Shown here: positions 1 through 7,775 of the stretch, in pieces
Position numbering within the stretch: the stretch's first letter is position 1
Layout of the letters: every line of letters starts with the position of its first letter
Origin: Pseudomonadales bacterium
GTDB lineage: Bacteria; Pseudomonadota; Gammaproteobacteria; Pseudomonadales; Ketobacteraceae
Direction of reading: 5' to 3'
NCBI GenBank assembly: GCA_022361455.1
Contig: JAKSAW010000033.1
Span: 1 to 57,533, forward strand
Length of the DNA stretch: 57,533 nt
Position numbers and translations under genes: made by a program
Notes under the pieces: model-generated
Database searches by the model: none
Seen by the model: only the letters and a program-made list of their open reading frames with translations
What the model was told of the DNA's origin: nothing

Positions 1-129
1 ATCACCACTGGCTGGCGGTTCAACCGTTAATTTTGATTTACAACCTGTGAGAAAGGTAGCGAGAAGAACGACTAGATAGACAGAAGAGCGGCTAAATGGC
101 CAGCCGAACAGACGAGATATCGACAACAT
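1..129 (-). CDS. Lipoprotein, N-terminal part only (runs off the window)
   Basis: The ATG at 129 is preceded by an AAGGGAG ribosome-binding site five bases upstream. The first 43 codons read without a stop to the window edge. The peptide has a long signal sequence with a hydrophobic stretch (VYLVVLLATF) ending in the lipobox LTGC, so the mature protein should be an acylated lipoprotein starting at the cysteine near residue 34. Nothing beyond the first nine mature residues is visible, so the function cannot be named. The signal peptide and ribosome-binding site are seen directly; lipoprotein export is established knowledge for this motif. Confidence 0.7.
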   Translation of the reverse strand, partial: MLSISRLFGWPFSRSSVYLVVLLATFLTGCKSKLTVEPPASGD

Positions 130-345
130 ATCAACTCCCTTTGATTTACGATTTTTGGTTTTATTTTTGCTTGTTTTTAACTTGTTATTGTTAGCGACAG
201 GTTCACCAGAACATGCCGAAAGGAACACTAACACAACCTCTAAAAGATTAGTACTACTGTTTCATTAAGATTATATAGCTAACATCGACACGGGCTGGCT
301 GTGAGTACTTTTTCGCCTAAACGCACGATATATGTTATGGCTACT

Positions 346-1389
346 TTAGTGCTTACCCATTGCAGCCAATATCTTTGCGGGCACAATTAATCTCAGTGTG
401 TGTAACCTTGCCCTACTTAACGCCATGCTTTCACTGATGGTTAAGGTCGAATCCAAAGTTAACCACAACCTCAATAGGTGGCGACGATCCTGCAAAGCTT
501 CATGATCTGTATAGCCCGTTCGCGCATGCAGCACCGTATGGTTGCTCACTAATTGAATATCGCCTGGTTCTAAATCCATATCGATGTAGTTGGCTTGGTC
601 TTCGGCAATGGATTCGTATACATCTAACAATTCTTTATCAAGGGCTGAACAATTATCAACGTGAGGGTAATCAAAAGCAGAGCGAAAATAGTCACTGTGA
701 TAAAAAGTTTTTAGCTCTCCATTTATGTAGCGACAGGGTTCGATGGGAAATGTTTTTACCCCGCCCTCACCGTGAGTATCTAAGTGAAAGGGCTGGTAAA
801 GTCGATCAATCAAATGAGGATGTTTTTTTAATAGCTCATTATAAACTGTCACCGAACTTACTATACGACTATGGCCACCCTGCTTGGCTTTTTTCAAACA
901 TAACAAACCCACCACGTCGGCAGCGTCGCAATGGTAATTAATATTTTTAGTTGTTTTGTAGAGTCTACCGGCATCTTGATCTGCTTGGACACGAGTATCA
1001 CGAACATGCCCCAATAGATCACCTTGAGGATTTTGAGTACCAGGTATTCCGATATGCTGACCTAAACACCAGAAGAAAATTTCAGTTTGGTGATCGCTCC
1101 ACTCATTGACAGGAATGCCTTTAATGACTTGAAAACCTCTACCCCGTTTTAATTCTCGTCGCCACATTTTTATTTGTGGTTCCAATACTTTTAGGGGAAA
1201 GTCAGCTTTTGTGAGATCAATGGTGGGCTTTTTTCGCGACTCGGCAACCAGTACAGCCCGGCAAATATCGTCCACTTCTTGAGGAGTCAGCTGATAACTC
1301 CAATCGCTACTCTCTCTTAACTCCTCCCCCTTCCAAGCACTAGGCGAATCAATAGGCTGCCTGCATGTACCACTATGCGGCCTAGCCAA
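346..1389 (-). CDS. TauD/TfdA-family Fe(II)/2-oxoglutarate-dependent dioxygenase
   Basis: The 347-residue length is usual for the TauD/TfdA family, which hydroxylates a substrate while decarboxylating 2-oxoglutarate. The iron-binding triad is visible as HCD (His153, Asp155) and a distal His288 in NHTVLHARTGY; Arg303/Arg307 in RRHLLRLW are candidates for binding 2-oxoglutarate. The substrate cannot be told. The start is uncertain. The only canonical initiator is TTG at 1389 with no good ribosome-binding site, and the same frame is open upstream as far as the stop codon of the neighbouring LysR gene. The gene lies downstream of that regulator on the same strand and may be co-transcribed with it. 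Family assignment is secure; the start is not. Confidence 0.85.
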   Translation of the reverse strand: MARPHSGTCRQPIDSPSAWKGEELRESSDWSYQLTPQEVDDICRAVLVAESRKKPTIDLTKADFPLKVLEPQIKMWRRELKRGRGFQVIKGIPVNEWSDHQTEIFFWCLGQHIGIPGTQNPQGDLLGHVRDTRVQADQDAGRLYKTTKNINYHCDAADVVGLLCLKKAKQGGHSRIVSSVTVYNELLKKHPHLIDRLYQPFHLDTHGEGGVKTFPIEPCRYINGELKTFYHSDYFRSAFDYPHVDNCSALDKELLDVYESIAEDQANYIDMDLEPGDIQLVSNHTVLHARTGYTDHEALQDRRHLLRLWLTLDSTLTISESMALSRARLHTLRLIVPAKILAAMGKH

Positions 1390-1461
1390 ATAAGAAATGT
1401 CTGTTCCGACAAGGTGTTGTAAGATTTTTTGCGCCGCAAACTCAACATTGATATTGATACC

Positions 1462-2382
1462 TCAAAGTTCTACCGTATTTACTTTCTGATCCAGCGCTGG
1501 CAACTTATCAAATAAACTTTTAGACCATTGATAAAATGCATCTACAACTTGGCTTTGACTATCTCGCTGTGGTGCAACCACCCAATAACCAGAATCAGTA
1601 GCAACATTAAAATCCAAAGGCAACACCAAGCGGCCATCATTAATCCATTGGTTGGTCGCCGGCAATAATGCTAGCGCAATCCCCAAACCCTCTGATGCAG
1701 ATTTGATTGCTGACAAATAAGAATCACAAACCAGTTTACTGTGCTCTATTTCTGCTAGCTGAGGAAACAACGGCGACCAATCACGCATTTCTGGTGATGA
1801 ATAAATCAACCGATGATTTAATAACTCATCTATATCTTTTATAGAATTTGCTTGCAAATAACGTTCACTGCATACAGGAACAATATTGGCATGACACAAA
1901 CGCCGACAATCTAAACCGGGCCAATCACCATTACCAAACCGAATCGCAGCATCCATTGGTTCAACATCAAAATCAACTAATGACATACGTGCTTCGATAC
2001 GCAATTCCGTAGCAGGCGAATAATCATTAAAAGATAAATAATTGGGAATCAATATTTCCTGAGTAACAAATAAAGGTGCACTTACGTGTAAAGAGGTATT
2101 ATGAAAGCGTCGCTGAAATTCTAAATAACCCTGTTTATGGCTTTGCATTACCTTGCGAGCAATCTGTAAATAAAACTCGCCCTCAGCTGTTAAACTCAAA
2201 CGCCGCGCATGGCGCTCAAATAATTGTACCCCTAACCATTGTTCAAGTGATTTGATTTGTTGACTCACCGCTGGGGGCGTCACATGCAGCTGATCCGCGG
2301 CTTTTTTGAAACTCAATTGGGAGGCGGCCGCTTCGAAGATGGGGAGCCATTGAATCGGCGGCGTTTGCCTATAATCAACCAT
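1462..2382 (-). CDS. LysR-family transcriptional regulator
   Basis: The 306-residue protein has the usual LysR layout. A winged helix-turn-helix occupies about residues 10-70 (FEAAASQLSFKKAADQL, then VTPPAVSQQIKSLE), followed by a periplasmic-binding-protein-like effector domain. The N-terminal wording (WLPIFEAAASQLSFKKAA) is typical of the GcvA-like branch. ATG at 2382 has GAGG upstream. The gene sits 17 bp after a cytochrome c gene and about 70 bp before the dioxygenase, all on the minus strand, so these two neighbours are its most likely targets or operon partners. The effector is unknown. Confidence 0.9.
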   Translation of the reverse strand: MVDYRQTPPIQWLPIFEAAASQLSFKKAADQLHVTPPAVSQQIKSLEQWLGVQLFERHARRLSLTAEGEFYLQIARKVMQSHKQGYLEFQRRFHNTSLHVSAPLFVTQEILIPNYLSFNDYSPATELRIEARMSLVDFDVEPMDAAIRFGNGDWPGLDCRRLCHANIVPVCSERYLQANSIKDIDELLNHRLIYSSPEMRDWSPLFPQLAEIEHSKLVCDSYLSAIKSASEGLGIALALLPATNQWINDGRLVLPLDFNVATDSGYWVVAPQRDSQSQVVDAFYQWSKSLFDKLPALDQKVNTVEL

Positions 2383-2399
2383 GCTCCCCCCTCAAAATA

Positions 2400-2714
2400 C
2401 TAGTTTACTTTACTAGCAGAAATCACATACAGGCTAAGTGACTCGAGCTGCTCACCTTTAATATTTGGGAAACCTGGCATAGCAATGTTTCCTTTAGTGA
2501 TTTTTTCTGCAATCACCGCTGGCTTCGCCTTGTCGGCAGTCAGTTCAAAATAGATGCCTTCGGAAATCGGTGCATGGCAACCGATACAAGCAGTTTCAAA
2601 CATTGCCTTACCATCTGCCCCAGCTTCTGGCGCATAATCATCGCTTTTACTACAACCACCCATGGCGACCGCTGCCCCAATAACCACTAGGCCTAATGCC
2701 TTTGCTCGATTCAT
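2400..2714 (-). CDS. Small lipoprotein cytochrome c (class I / c5-like)
   Basis: This 104-residue electron carrier has a signal peptide ending in a lipobox-like AMGGC (Cys21), which should anchor it to a membrane facing the periplasm. The haem site is CIGCH (Cys43, Cys46, His47), and Met79 in IAMPGFP is the probable sixth ligand. The size and the late methionine fit cytochrome c5/c551-type proteins. A consensus AGGAG lies six bases before the ATG. It may supply or accept electrons for a nearby oxidoreductase; which one is not shown by the sequence. Confidence 0.88.
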   Translation of the reverse strand: MNRAKALGLVVIGAAVAMGGCSKSDDYAPEAGADGKAMFETACIGCHAPISEGIYFELTADKAKPAVIAEKITKGNIAMPGFPNIKGEQLESLSLYVISASKVN

Positions 2715-2941
2715 TTCTATCTCCTATTGAATACTTCACTACTACGTATGCCTCTCATTAAACCCCAATGAGGTTAGCACTATGGTAGCGAGATTAAGGC
2801 CTCCGGTCGATCCTTTCTCCTGCGCCGCATAGATAAGCCTAGATTATTTATAGGTCATAATTTATGAATTGCTACGCCATTTTGCTTAGATTAACTTATT
2901 CATTGTCACAACCGATCAGGTTTTAAACAAGAGGCACTACT

Positions 2942-3694
2942 ATGCTTGAAGAGCAAGATATGAACTCTGGCGAAATGCCAGTGGCGCTAGTTGTTGGCGC
3001 CGGGGATGCAATTGGCGCCGCTATTAGCCGTAAGTTTGCAGAGGACGGCTTTCGAGTCTGTGTGGCGAGACGTAACGCAGACAAGTTAGAAGACCTGGTT
3101 GCAGCCATGAAAGCGGATGGCTTAGAAGCCACTGCTTTCGGATGCGATGCACGCAAGGAAGATCAAATTGAAACCCTGTTTAAAGACATTGAAGCTAACT
3201 ATGGCCCTTTGGAAGTGGTTGTCTTTAATGTGGGAGCAAACGTTCCCATGAGCATCTTAGAAACTAGCAGCCAAAAGTTTTCTAAGATATGGGAAATGGC
3301 ATGCTTCGCTGGCTTTCTAACAGGTCGAGAAGCAGCACGTGTTATGTCACCAAGGAAAAAGGGAACCATTATCTTTACAGGCGCTACCGCTAGCGTACGA
3401 GGTGGGGCTAACTTCGGTGCCTTCGCCAGTGCTAAACACGGTTTACGGGCTTTGGCACAAAGTATGGCCCGTGAATTAGGCCCACAAAATATTCACGTGG
3501 CCCATGTCATTATCGACGCTGCCGTAGATACACCTTGGATTCGAGATTTCCTACCAAACTATCAAGCACTGGCCGATAAAGATGGTATCGTTATACCCAA
3601 TGATTTAGCGGAAAATTATGTGATGCTCCATCATCAACCAAAAAACGCATGGACATTCGAATTAGATATTAGACCTTGGATTGAACGCTGGTAA
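2942..3694 (+). CDS. SDR-family protein with Phe in place of the catalytic Tyr
   Basis: This is a 250-residue classical-length short-chain dehydrogenase/reductase fold. The NAD(P)-binding motif is GAGDAIG (residues 19-25) and a Ser lies at 151. The usual YxxxK is FASAK (Phe161, Lys165), so the catalytic tyrosine is missing. I know of an SDR subgroup with this FAxAK pattern, so it is probably not a sequencing error. Such proteins may be inactive as dehydrogenases or use another residue. The next gene starts 19 bp downstream on the same strand (a DsbA/kappa-GST fold protein), suggesting an operon. A second in-frame ATG at 2960 is possible. Confidence 0.85.
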   Translation: MLEEQDMNSGEMPVALVVGAGDAIGAAISRKFAEDGFRVCVARRNADKLEDLVAAMKADGLEATAFGCDARKEDQIETLFKDIEANYGPLEVVVFNVGANVPMSILETSSQKFSKIWEMACFAGFLTGREAARVMSPRKKGTIIFTGATASVRGGANFGAFASAKHGLRALAQSMARELGPQNIHVAHVIIDAAVDTPWIRDFLPNYQALADKDGIVIPNDLAENYVMLHHQPKNAWTFELDIRPWIERW

Positions 3695-3713
3695 TTAGCG
3701 ATTGAGGAACCTT

Positions 3714-4298
3714 ATGACCACACTCGATTTTTATTTTGACTTTGGTAGCCCAACGGCTTTTTTAGCCTATGAACGACTACTGCAATTGCAAGCTGAATAT
3801 GATTTAAAGATTAACTTCAAACCGATGTTGTTGGGAGGCGTATTTAAAGCGACCCATAACCAATCCCCGGTATCCATTCCAGCGAAAGGCATGTATATGA
3901 TGAAACATGACCTGCCACGTTTTGCAAAGCGCTACGGCGTTGAACTAACGATGAATCCCAACTTTCCCATTAATACTTTACCCTTAATGCGTGGCGCTTA
4001 TGCGGCCTTAGAGCTGGGATGTTTTGATAAATATTGCCGAACTATTTTCGATGCGATGTGGAAACAAGGAGCCAACCTTGGAGATCCTGCGGTTATTAAA
4101 AGCACATTAGATGAAGCTGATCTAGATAGTGATAAGCTCATCGCGCTCACCCAAGATCAATCTATCAAAGACAAGCTCGCTGACACCACTACGGAAGCGG
4201 TGAGTAAAGGAGCCTTCGGCGCTCCAACCATGTTTGTTGGCGATGAAATGTTTTTCGGGCAGGATCGATTGGATTTTATCGAAGAACTTTTAAAGTAA
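3714..4298 (+). CDS. DsbA/kappa-GST-fold protein, 2-hydroxychromene-2-carboxylate isomerase family
   Basis: This 194-residue protein has a DSBA-like thioredoxin fold. The N-terminus FYFDFGSPTAFLAYERL and the C-terminal signature GAFGAPTMFVGDEMFFGQDRL are characteristic of 2-hydroxychromene-2-carboxylate isomerases and kappa glutathione transferases. These enzymes use glutathione and act in aromatic ring breakdown. The active-site Ser sits in FGSP rather than a CxxC pair, so it is not a disulfide oxidase. I chose ATG at 3714 because GAGGAA lies just before it; an upstream TTG at 3702 has no such site. It probably forms an operon with the preceding SDR. Confidence 0.85.
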   Translation: MTTLDFYFDFGSPTAFLAYERLLQLQAEYDLKINFKPMLLGGVFKATHNQSPVSIPAKGMYMMKHDLPRFAKRYGVELTMNPNFPINTLPLMRGAYAALELGCFDKYCRTIFDAMWKQGANLGDPAVIKSTLDEADLDSDKLIALTQDQSIKDKLADTTTEAVSKGAFGAPTMFVGDEMFFGQDRLDFIEELLK

Positions 4299-4335
4299 TT
4301 CGACAAAGAAAACCAAGCAAATAGAAAAGCGAAAA

Positions 4336-4374
4336 CAAAAGGCGTTACTTAAAACCATTAAGTAACACCTTTTG
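4336..4374. terminator. Bidirectional intrinsic terminator between convergent genes
   Basis: A 16-bp inverted repeat with one mismatch (arms 4336-4351 and 4359-4374, 7-nt loop) begins CAAAAGG and ends CCTTTTG. It lies between the isomerase-family gene and the convergent Rieske oxygenase gene and could end both transcripts. Confidence 0.75.
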
Positions 4375-4390
4375 TATAGCAAGTTAAACG

Positions 4391-5509
4391 TTAACTCTCG
4401 AAAGGCTTAAAACAGTCGTCTTCAAATCCGGCATTCCTCGCTTCCATAGAAGGCTGAGGAAAATCCACCACGGGTAAGACCCCATTTAACTCGTCTTGAA
4501 TAACTTTAGCTTCATCCCGTGGCATATAAAATTGACTAGCCCACTTACGCACTGCTCTAAAGTTACCATCTTTAGGGGTTTGCATTACTTTAAGGGCAGG
4601 CTTTTTGTGTTGCCATACTTGGAAATCTGTAGCGAAGGCTTCTAGGACACCCGCTTGTAAGTTACGCGCATTTTGTACATCTTCTTCAGAAGGTGGCACA
4701 TTGGCGGAATAACACAAGGCTCCATGCCAGGCTTTAGTCACGCCATCTCGCACCGGGGTGCCAGCAATAAATTCAAACATGACCACTTCCCCAAAGGTTT
4801 GCTTGGATAACAGAATACCCGGGCCTGTGTACCAGGTAACGGTATCCAAATGAGATTGGTATAAATCTAAGAATCCACCCTGACGCTGAATCACCATTTC
4901 ATTCTTGAATTCATTCTCAAAATACTCGCATGGCGCACCATGGGTTGGACCCAAGTGTCGAACGTCGCAAATATTATCGAGGATTTCTAAATTATGTAGC
5001 GGGATTTCACCTAAATGATCCAATTCCCATGGCACCGTGTTGTCGGCGTCCCATGCTGGTAAGTAAGGTGGTGGGAAATCAGGCTCACCGCCTTCAGGAT
5101 CATGCCACATCACTACGCAACCCATAATTTCCTTCACAACATAAGCATCGATGGATCCAGACTTAGGGCATACATCATCAAAAGGGATATCTTCCAGCTT
5201 CCCATCAGGACCGTACTTCCACGCATGGTACGGGCATAATATGGAATCACCAACAATCTGATTACCACTGCTAACAACATGTGCAGAAGTGCTCTTCGCT
5301 AAATGAGTCCCCATATGCTTACAATAAGCATCAAGTAAAACGACTCGCCCACTTTGACCACGGTACAAAGCCATTTCTTTGCCGAAGAACTCAACGCCAA
5401 TAGGCCCATTATCTAGCTCCTTGGATTCAGCGATAACAAACCACCCTCTTGGGTACGTATGTGGACCCAAGCCATAATCGGCACCAATCGCTTTTGCTTC
5501 AATTTTCAT
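4391..5509 (-). CDS. Rieske non-haem iron oxygenase, KshA-like oxygenase component
   Basis: This 372-residue oxygenase has a Rieske [2Fe-2S] domain with CKHMGTHL (Cys63, His65) and CPYHAWKYG (Cys92, His95). The mononuclear iron site NxxDxxHxxxxH is complete (Asn179, Asp182, His185, His190). Wording such as LDAYCKHMG and VVMWHDPEGGEP closely resembles KshA, the oxygenase of 3-ketosteroid 9-alpha-hydroxylase, which needs a separate reductase. No reductase gene is adjacent. The ribosome-binding site GGGGAG lies six bases before the ATG. A divergent MarR gene and two palindromes in the shared promoter region suggest regulation by that repressor. Steroid specificity is inferred from resemblance only. 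Confidence 0.85.
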   Translation of the reverse strand: MKIEAKAIGADYGLGPHTYPRGWFVIAESKELDNGPIGVEFFGKEMALYRGQSGRVVLLDAYCKHMGTHLAKSTSAHVVSSGNQIVGDSILCPYHAWKYGPDGKLEDIPFDDVCPKSGSIDAYVVKEIMGCVVMWHDPEGGEPDFPPPYLPAWDADNTVPWELDHLGEIPLHNLEILDNICDVRHLGPTHGAPCEYFENEFKNEMVIQRQGGFLDLYQSHLDTVTWYTGPGILLSKQTFGEVVMFEFIAGTPVRDGVTKAWHGALCYSANVPPSEEDVQNARNLQAGVLEAFATDFQVWQHKKPALKVMQTPKDGNFRAVRKWASQFYMPRDEAKVIQDELNGVLPVVDFPQPSMEARNAGFEDDCFKPFES

Positions 5510-5592
5510 TTCAAACTCCCCTCATGCTAGCCCAGCTTACATATGCCTCTGCTAGACGCTCATCTTAATTATCTAGGCATTAGAGATGCCCA

Positions 5593-5611
5593 TATTGTTC
5601 ATAGAACAATA
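5593..5611. promoter_or_regulatory. Palindromic operator candidate 1 (MarR)
   Basis: This is a perfect 8-bp inverted repeat, TATTGTTC-ATA-GAACAATA. It lies in the 198-bp divergent region between the KshA-like oxygenase (minus) and the MarR gene (plus). Its size and symmetry fit a MarR dimer site. Confidence 0.6.
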
Positions 5612-5622
5612 ATATATGTATA

Positions 5623-5637
5623 TTACAACTATTGTAA
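5623..5637. promoter_or_regulatory. Palindromic operator candidate 2 (MarR)
   Basis: This is a perfect 6-bp inverted repeat, TTACAA-CTA-TTGTAA, about 30 bp (centre to centre) from the first palindrome. Both sites share the TTGT/ACAA half-site and a 3-bp spacer, so they may bind the same dimeric repressor, most simply the MarR protein encoded next to them. Confidence 0.55.
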
Positions 5638-5707
5638 ATAGCATTTACTGTGATTAACAAATATATGCTAGTCTATAAACTGTCATTTAAGTACAGGGTC
5701 AATTGGC

Positions 5708-6148
5708 ATGGATATTAGCGATTCTCTTACCTATCACATCACTAAAACAGGAAATCTACTTAGGCAGGTGACCGCAAAGCGCATCCGTTCAGCAGGAATC
5801 AACTTAACACCTGAAGAATCGGCACTGATGAACCAATTATGGGATAAGAATACCCAAACCATTTCAGAGCTTGGACAGTGGTCGGTAAAGGACTCTTCTA
5901 CGCTAACGCGTCAGATCGACGGATTGGTAAAGAAAGGCTATGTAGAACGCAACCATGGTATTGATGATCGCAGGCAAGTGTTTGTTAGCCTAACCACTGC
6001 AGGGAAACAGCTTAAAAAGGCCTTTAATAAAACACGAGTGTCGCAGCTAGACGCGGACATGGTGAATTGCAGCTCAAAAGACATGGAGAAGGTCCTGGCA
6101 ATTCTTACCAATATCCGCGAACAAGCGCTGCAAGAACTGAAGAGCTAA
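5708..6148 (+). CDS. MarR-family transcriptional regulator
   Basis: This is a 146-residue winged-helix regulator. The DNA-binding part is visible at about residues 50-100: TISELGQWSVKDSSTLTRQIDGL followed by the wing GYVERNHGIDDRRQVFVSLT with the DRR signature of the family. MarR proteins usually bind a phenolic or lipophilic ligand and release DNA. It is transcribed divergently from the KshA-like Rieske oxygenase, with two palindromes in between, so autoregulation and control of the oxygenase are likely. Its 3' end lies 5 bp from the convergent downstream gene. Confidence 0.92.
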   Translation: MDISDSLTYHITKTGNLLRQVTAKRIRSAGINLTPEESALMNQLWDKNTQTISELGQWSVKDSSTLTRQIDGLVKKGYVERNHGIDDRRQVFVSLTTAGKQLKKAFNKTRVSQLDADMVNCSSKDMEKVLAILTNIREQALQELKS

Positions 6149-6153
6149 CTCAG

Positions 6154-6567
6154 CTAGCAGTTAGACCAACCAAATGCATAGACACACCCATCTCCAGTAC
6201 CACCAACCCCACCGCCAGCAGCATTGCTGTAATGACTCCAATCACCATTCGCATTGCGCTCACCACTACCATAACGCGATGTATAAATGCCGCTTTGATT
6301 GTAGTTAGCAATGCAACCACTAGCCCCGGTTGTTGTATTTACCCAACAGGTGTTATCAGGGTTGTATAAATAAGCTCCGGGTAATACTTGATAGCCCAAA
6401 TGCATCTGTAAATTGACCAACTCAGGCCACGTTAACCAATAGCCATTAATAGACACATTTGATTTAGAGTCACCTGAATCCGTCGGATTGGAGGGATCGT
6501 CTGCCGCCATTAGCCCTGAGGACAGCGACAACAAAGAACAAAAAATTGCAGTAGTAAGCGTTTTCAT
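6154..6567 (-). CDS. Small secreted protein of unknown function
   Basis: The 137-residue product starts with a clear signal peptide (MKTLTTAIFCSLLSLSSGLMAA, cleavage after AMA-like residues). The mature part is rich in Gly, Asn, Tyr and Trp and contains cysteines in NTCWVN, SGCIAN, GDGCVYA and the final SNC, suggesting two disulfides in the periplasm or outside the cell. The C-terminus GDGCVYAFGWSNC resembles that of other small secreted proteobacterial proteins I cannot name. AGAGG lies before the ATG. No enzymatic motif is visible. It converges with the MarR gene. Confidence 0.75.
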   Translation of the reverse strand: MKTLTTAIFCSLLSLSSGLMAADDPSNPTDSGDSKSNVSINGYWLTWPELVNLQMHLGYQVLPGAYLYNPDNTCWVNTTTGASGCIANYNQSGIYTSRYGSGERNANGDWSHYSNAAGGGVGGTGDGCVYAFGWSNC

Positions 6568-6816
6568 AGGAGCCTCTCACTGAACAGGATTTAAGTGTAA
6601 GACTAATAGCGATTCTGGAAATAAAAAGTGACTTATTACCACCAAACCATGGGGTTATTTACAGCATAAATGAGCTACCGCTCACAGAATATTTCCTCTC
6701 GAAACCATGCCTTTCACGACAACTTAGCAACCCAATCGGCTAAAAGTCATTTCATCGATTGAGCAGATCTGTAATTACCGCTAGCATGTGACAAAAAATA
6801 AATAGAAGACCACAAG

Positions 6817-7707
6817 ATGTTCGAGTTTTACGTACAGCAAGAATACTGGTTCGCCGCCATACAGTTGATATTAGCCATGGCTGGCATGGGTGCCACACTC
6901 ACTGGAAAGGATTTCAAAGATGTTTTAGTGGAACCTAAGGCGGTATCTATTGGGCTAGGGATTCAACTACTGGTCGTCCCCATTACGATTCTGATTTTGA
7001 TTAAGCTATTTGGCTTAACCGGCGGCGTCGCCGTAGGATTTGCACTTATAGCAGCGATTCCGGGCGGTGCTGTATCCAATATCTTTACCCACTTTGCTAA
7101 CGGTAACATAGCGCTTTCCATCAGCGTTACTGCCATTACTACACTGGCCTGCCTATTCACTACACCACTGATTCTCGACTTCCTGATTGCGCCTTACATG
7201 CCTAATGATTTTGAAATGCCTGCAGCGAAGATAGCAACGGAAATCGCTTTCTGCTTGTTAATCCCTCTGTTCCTAGGAATGGTGTTTCTAAAGCTCTTCC
7301 CCGACTATGCAGAAAAGTTTTCCAAATTCTGTATTCGAGGATCGCTATTCGTCATCGTACTGATCGTCATAGGTTCTCTTGGTGCAGGCCGACTGGATTT
7401 TAAAGCTTTTGGTATTGTTAATATTGCGCTGGTTTTGTTACTGACTATTGTTCTTGCACTGCTGGCGAGACCATTCGGCAAGATCTTTTCGCTATCGCAG
7501 CCGGATACTACTGCTGTGGAAATGGAAGTTTCGGTTCGTAGTGTTAACCTTGGTCTTTTAATAAAAGCCTCATTGTTTCCTGCGGTTGTAGGTCAGGCAG
7601 ATGAATTCGGCGATAACGTACTATTCACTTTGTTACTCTATGGAGGCTTGCAATTAATAGCGGGCGCAATTTTGATATGGTGGCACAGGAAAGCGTCTAG
7701 CAAATAA
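6817..7707 (+). CDS. Bile acid:sodium symporter (BASS/SBF) family transporter
   Basis: This 296-residue integral membrane protein has about nine hydrophobic segments. The helix pair around AIPGGAVSNIFTHFANGN and the later SVRSVNLGLLIKASLF match the two unwound, substrate/sodium-binding helices of the BASS/SBF family, which imports bile acids, steroid sulfates or small organic acids with Na+. Its place near a KshA-like oxygenase makes a steroid-like or organic anion substrate attractive, but the family is broad. It is monocistronic, with a strong hairpin downstream. Confidence 0.85.
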   Translation: MFEFYVQQEYWFAAIQLILAMAGMGATLTGKDFKDVLVEPKAVSIGLGIQLLVVPITILILIKLFGLTGGVAVGFALIAAIPGGAVSNIFTHFANGNIALSISVTAITTLACLFTTPLILDFLIAPYMPNDFEMPAAKIATEIAFCLLIPLFLGMVFLKLFPDYAEKFSKFCIRGSLFVIVLIVIGSLGAGRLDFKAFGIVNIALVLLLTIVLALLARPFGKIFSLSQPDTTAVEMEVSVRSVNLGLLIKASLFPAVVGQADEFGDNVLFTLLLYGGLQLIAGAILIWWHRKASSK

Positions 7708-7720
7708 GCGTTTAAGAAGC

Positions 7721-7751
7721 GTTATGGCCAGATCATTAATCTGGCCATAAC
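7721..7751. terminator. Terminator-like hairpin between convergent genes
   Basis: A perfect 13-bp inverted repeat (arms 7721-7733 and 7739-7751, loop CATTA) lies 14 bp after the transporter gene and 24 bp before the 3' end of the convergent lipoprotein gene. No long U tract follows, so termination efficiency is uncertain. Confidence 0.6.
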
Positions 7752-7775
7752 CCAAATATTGAAAATAGATACTGA

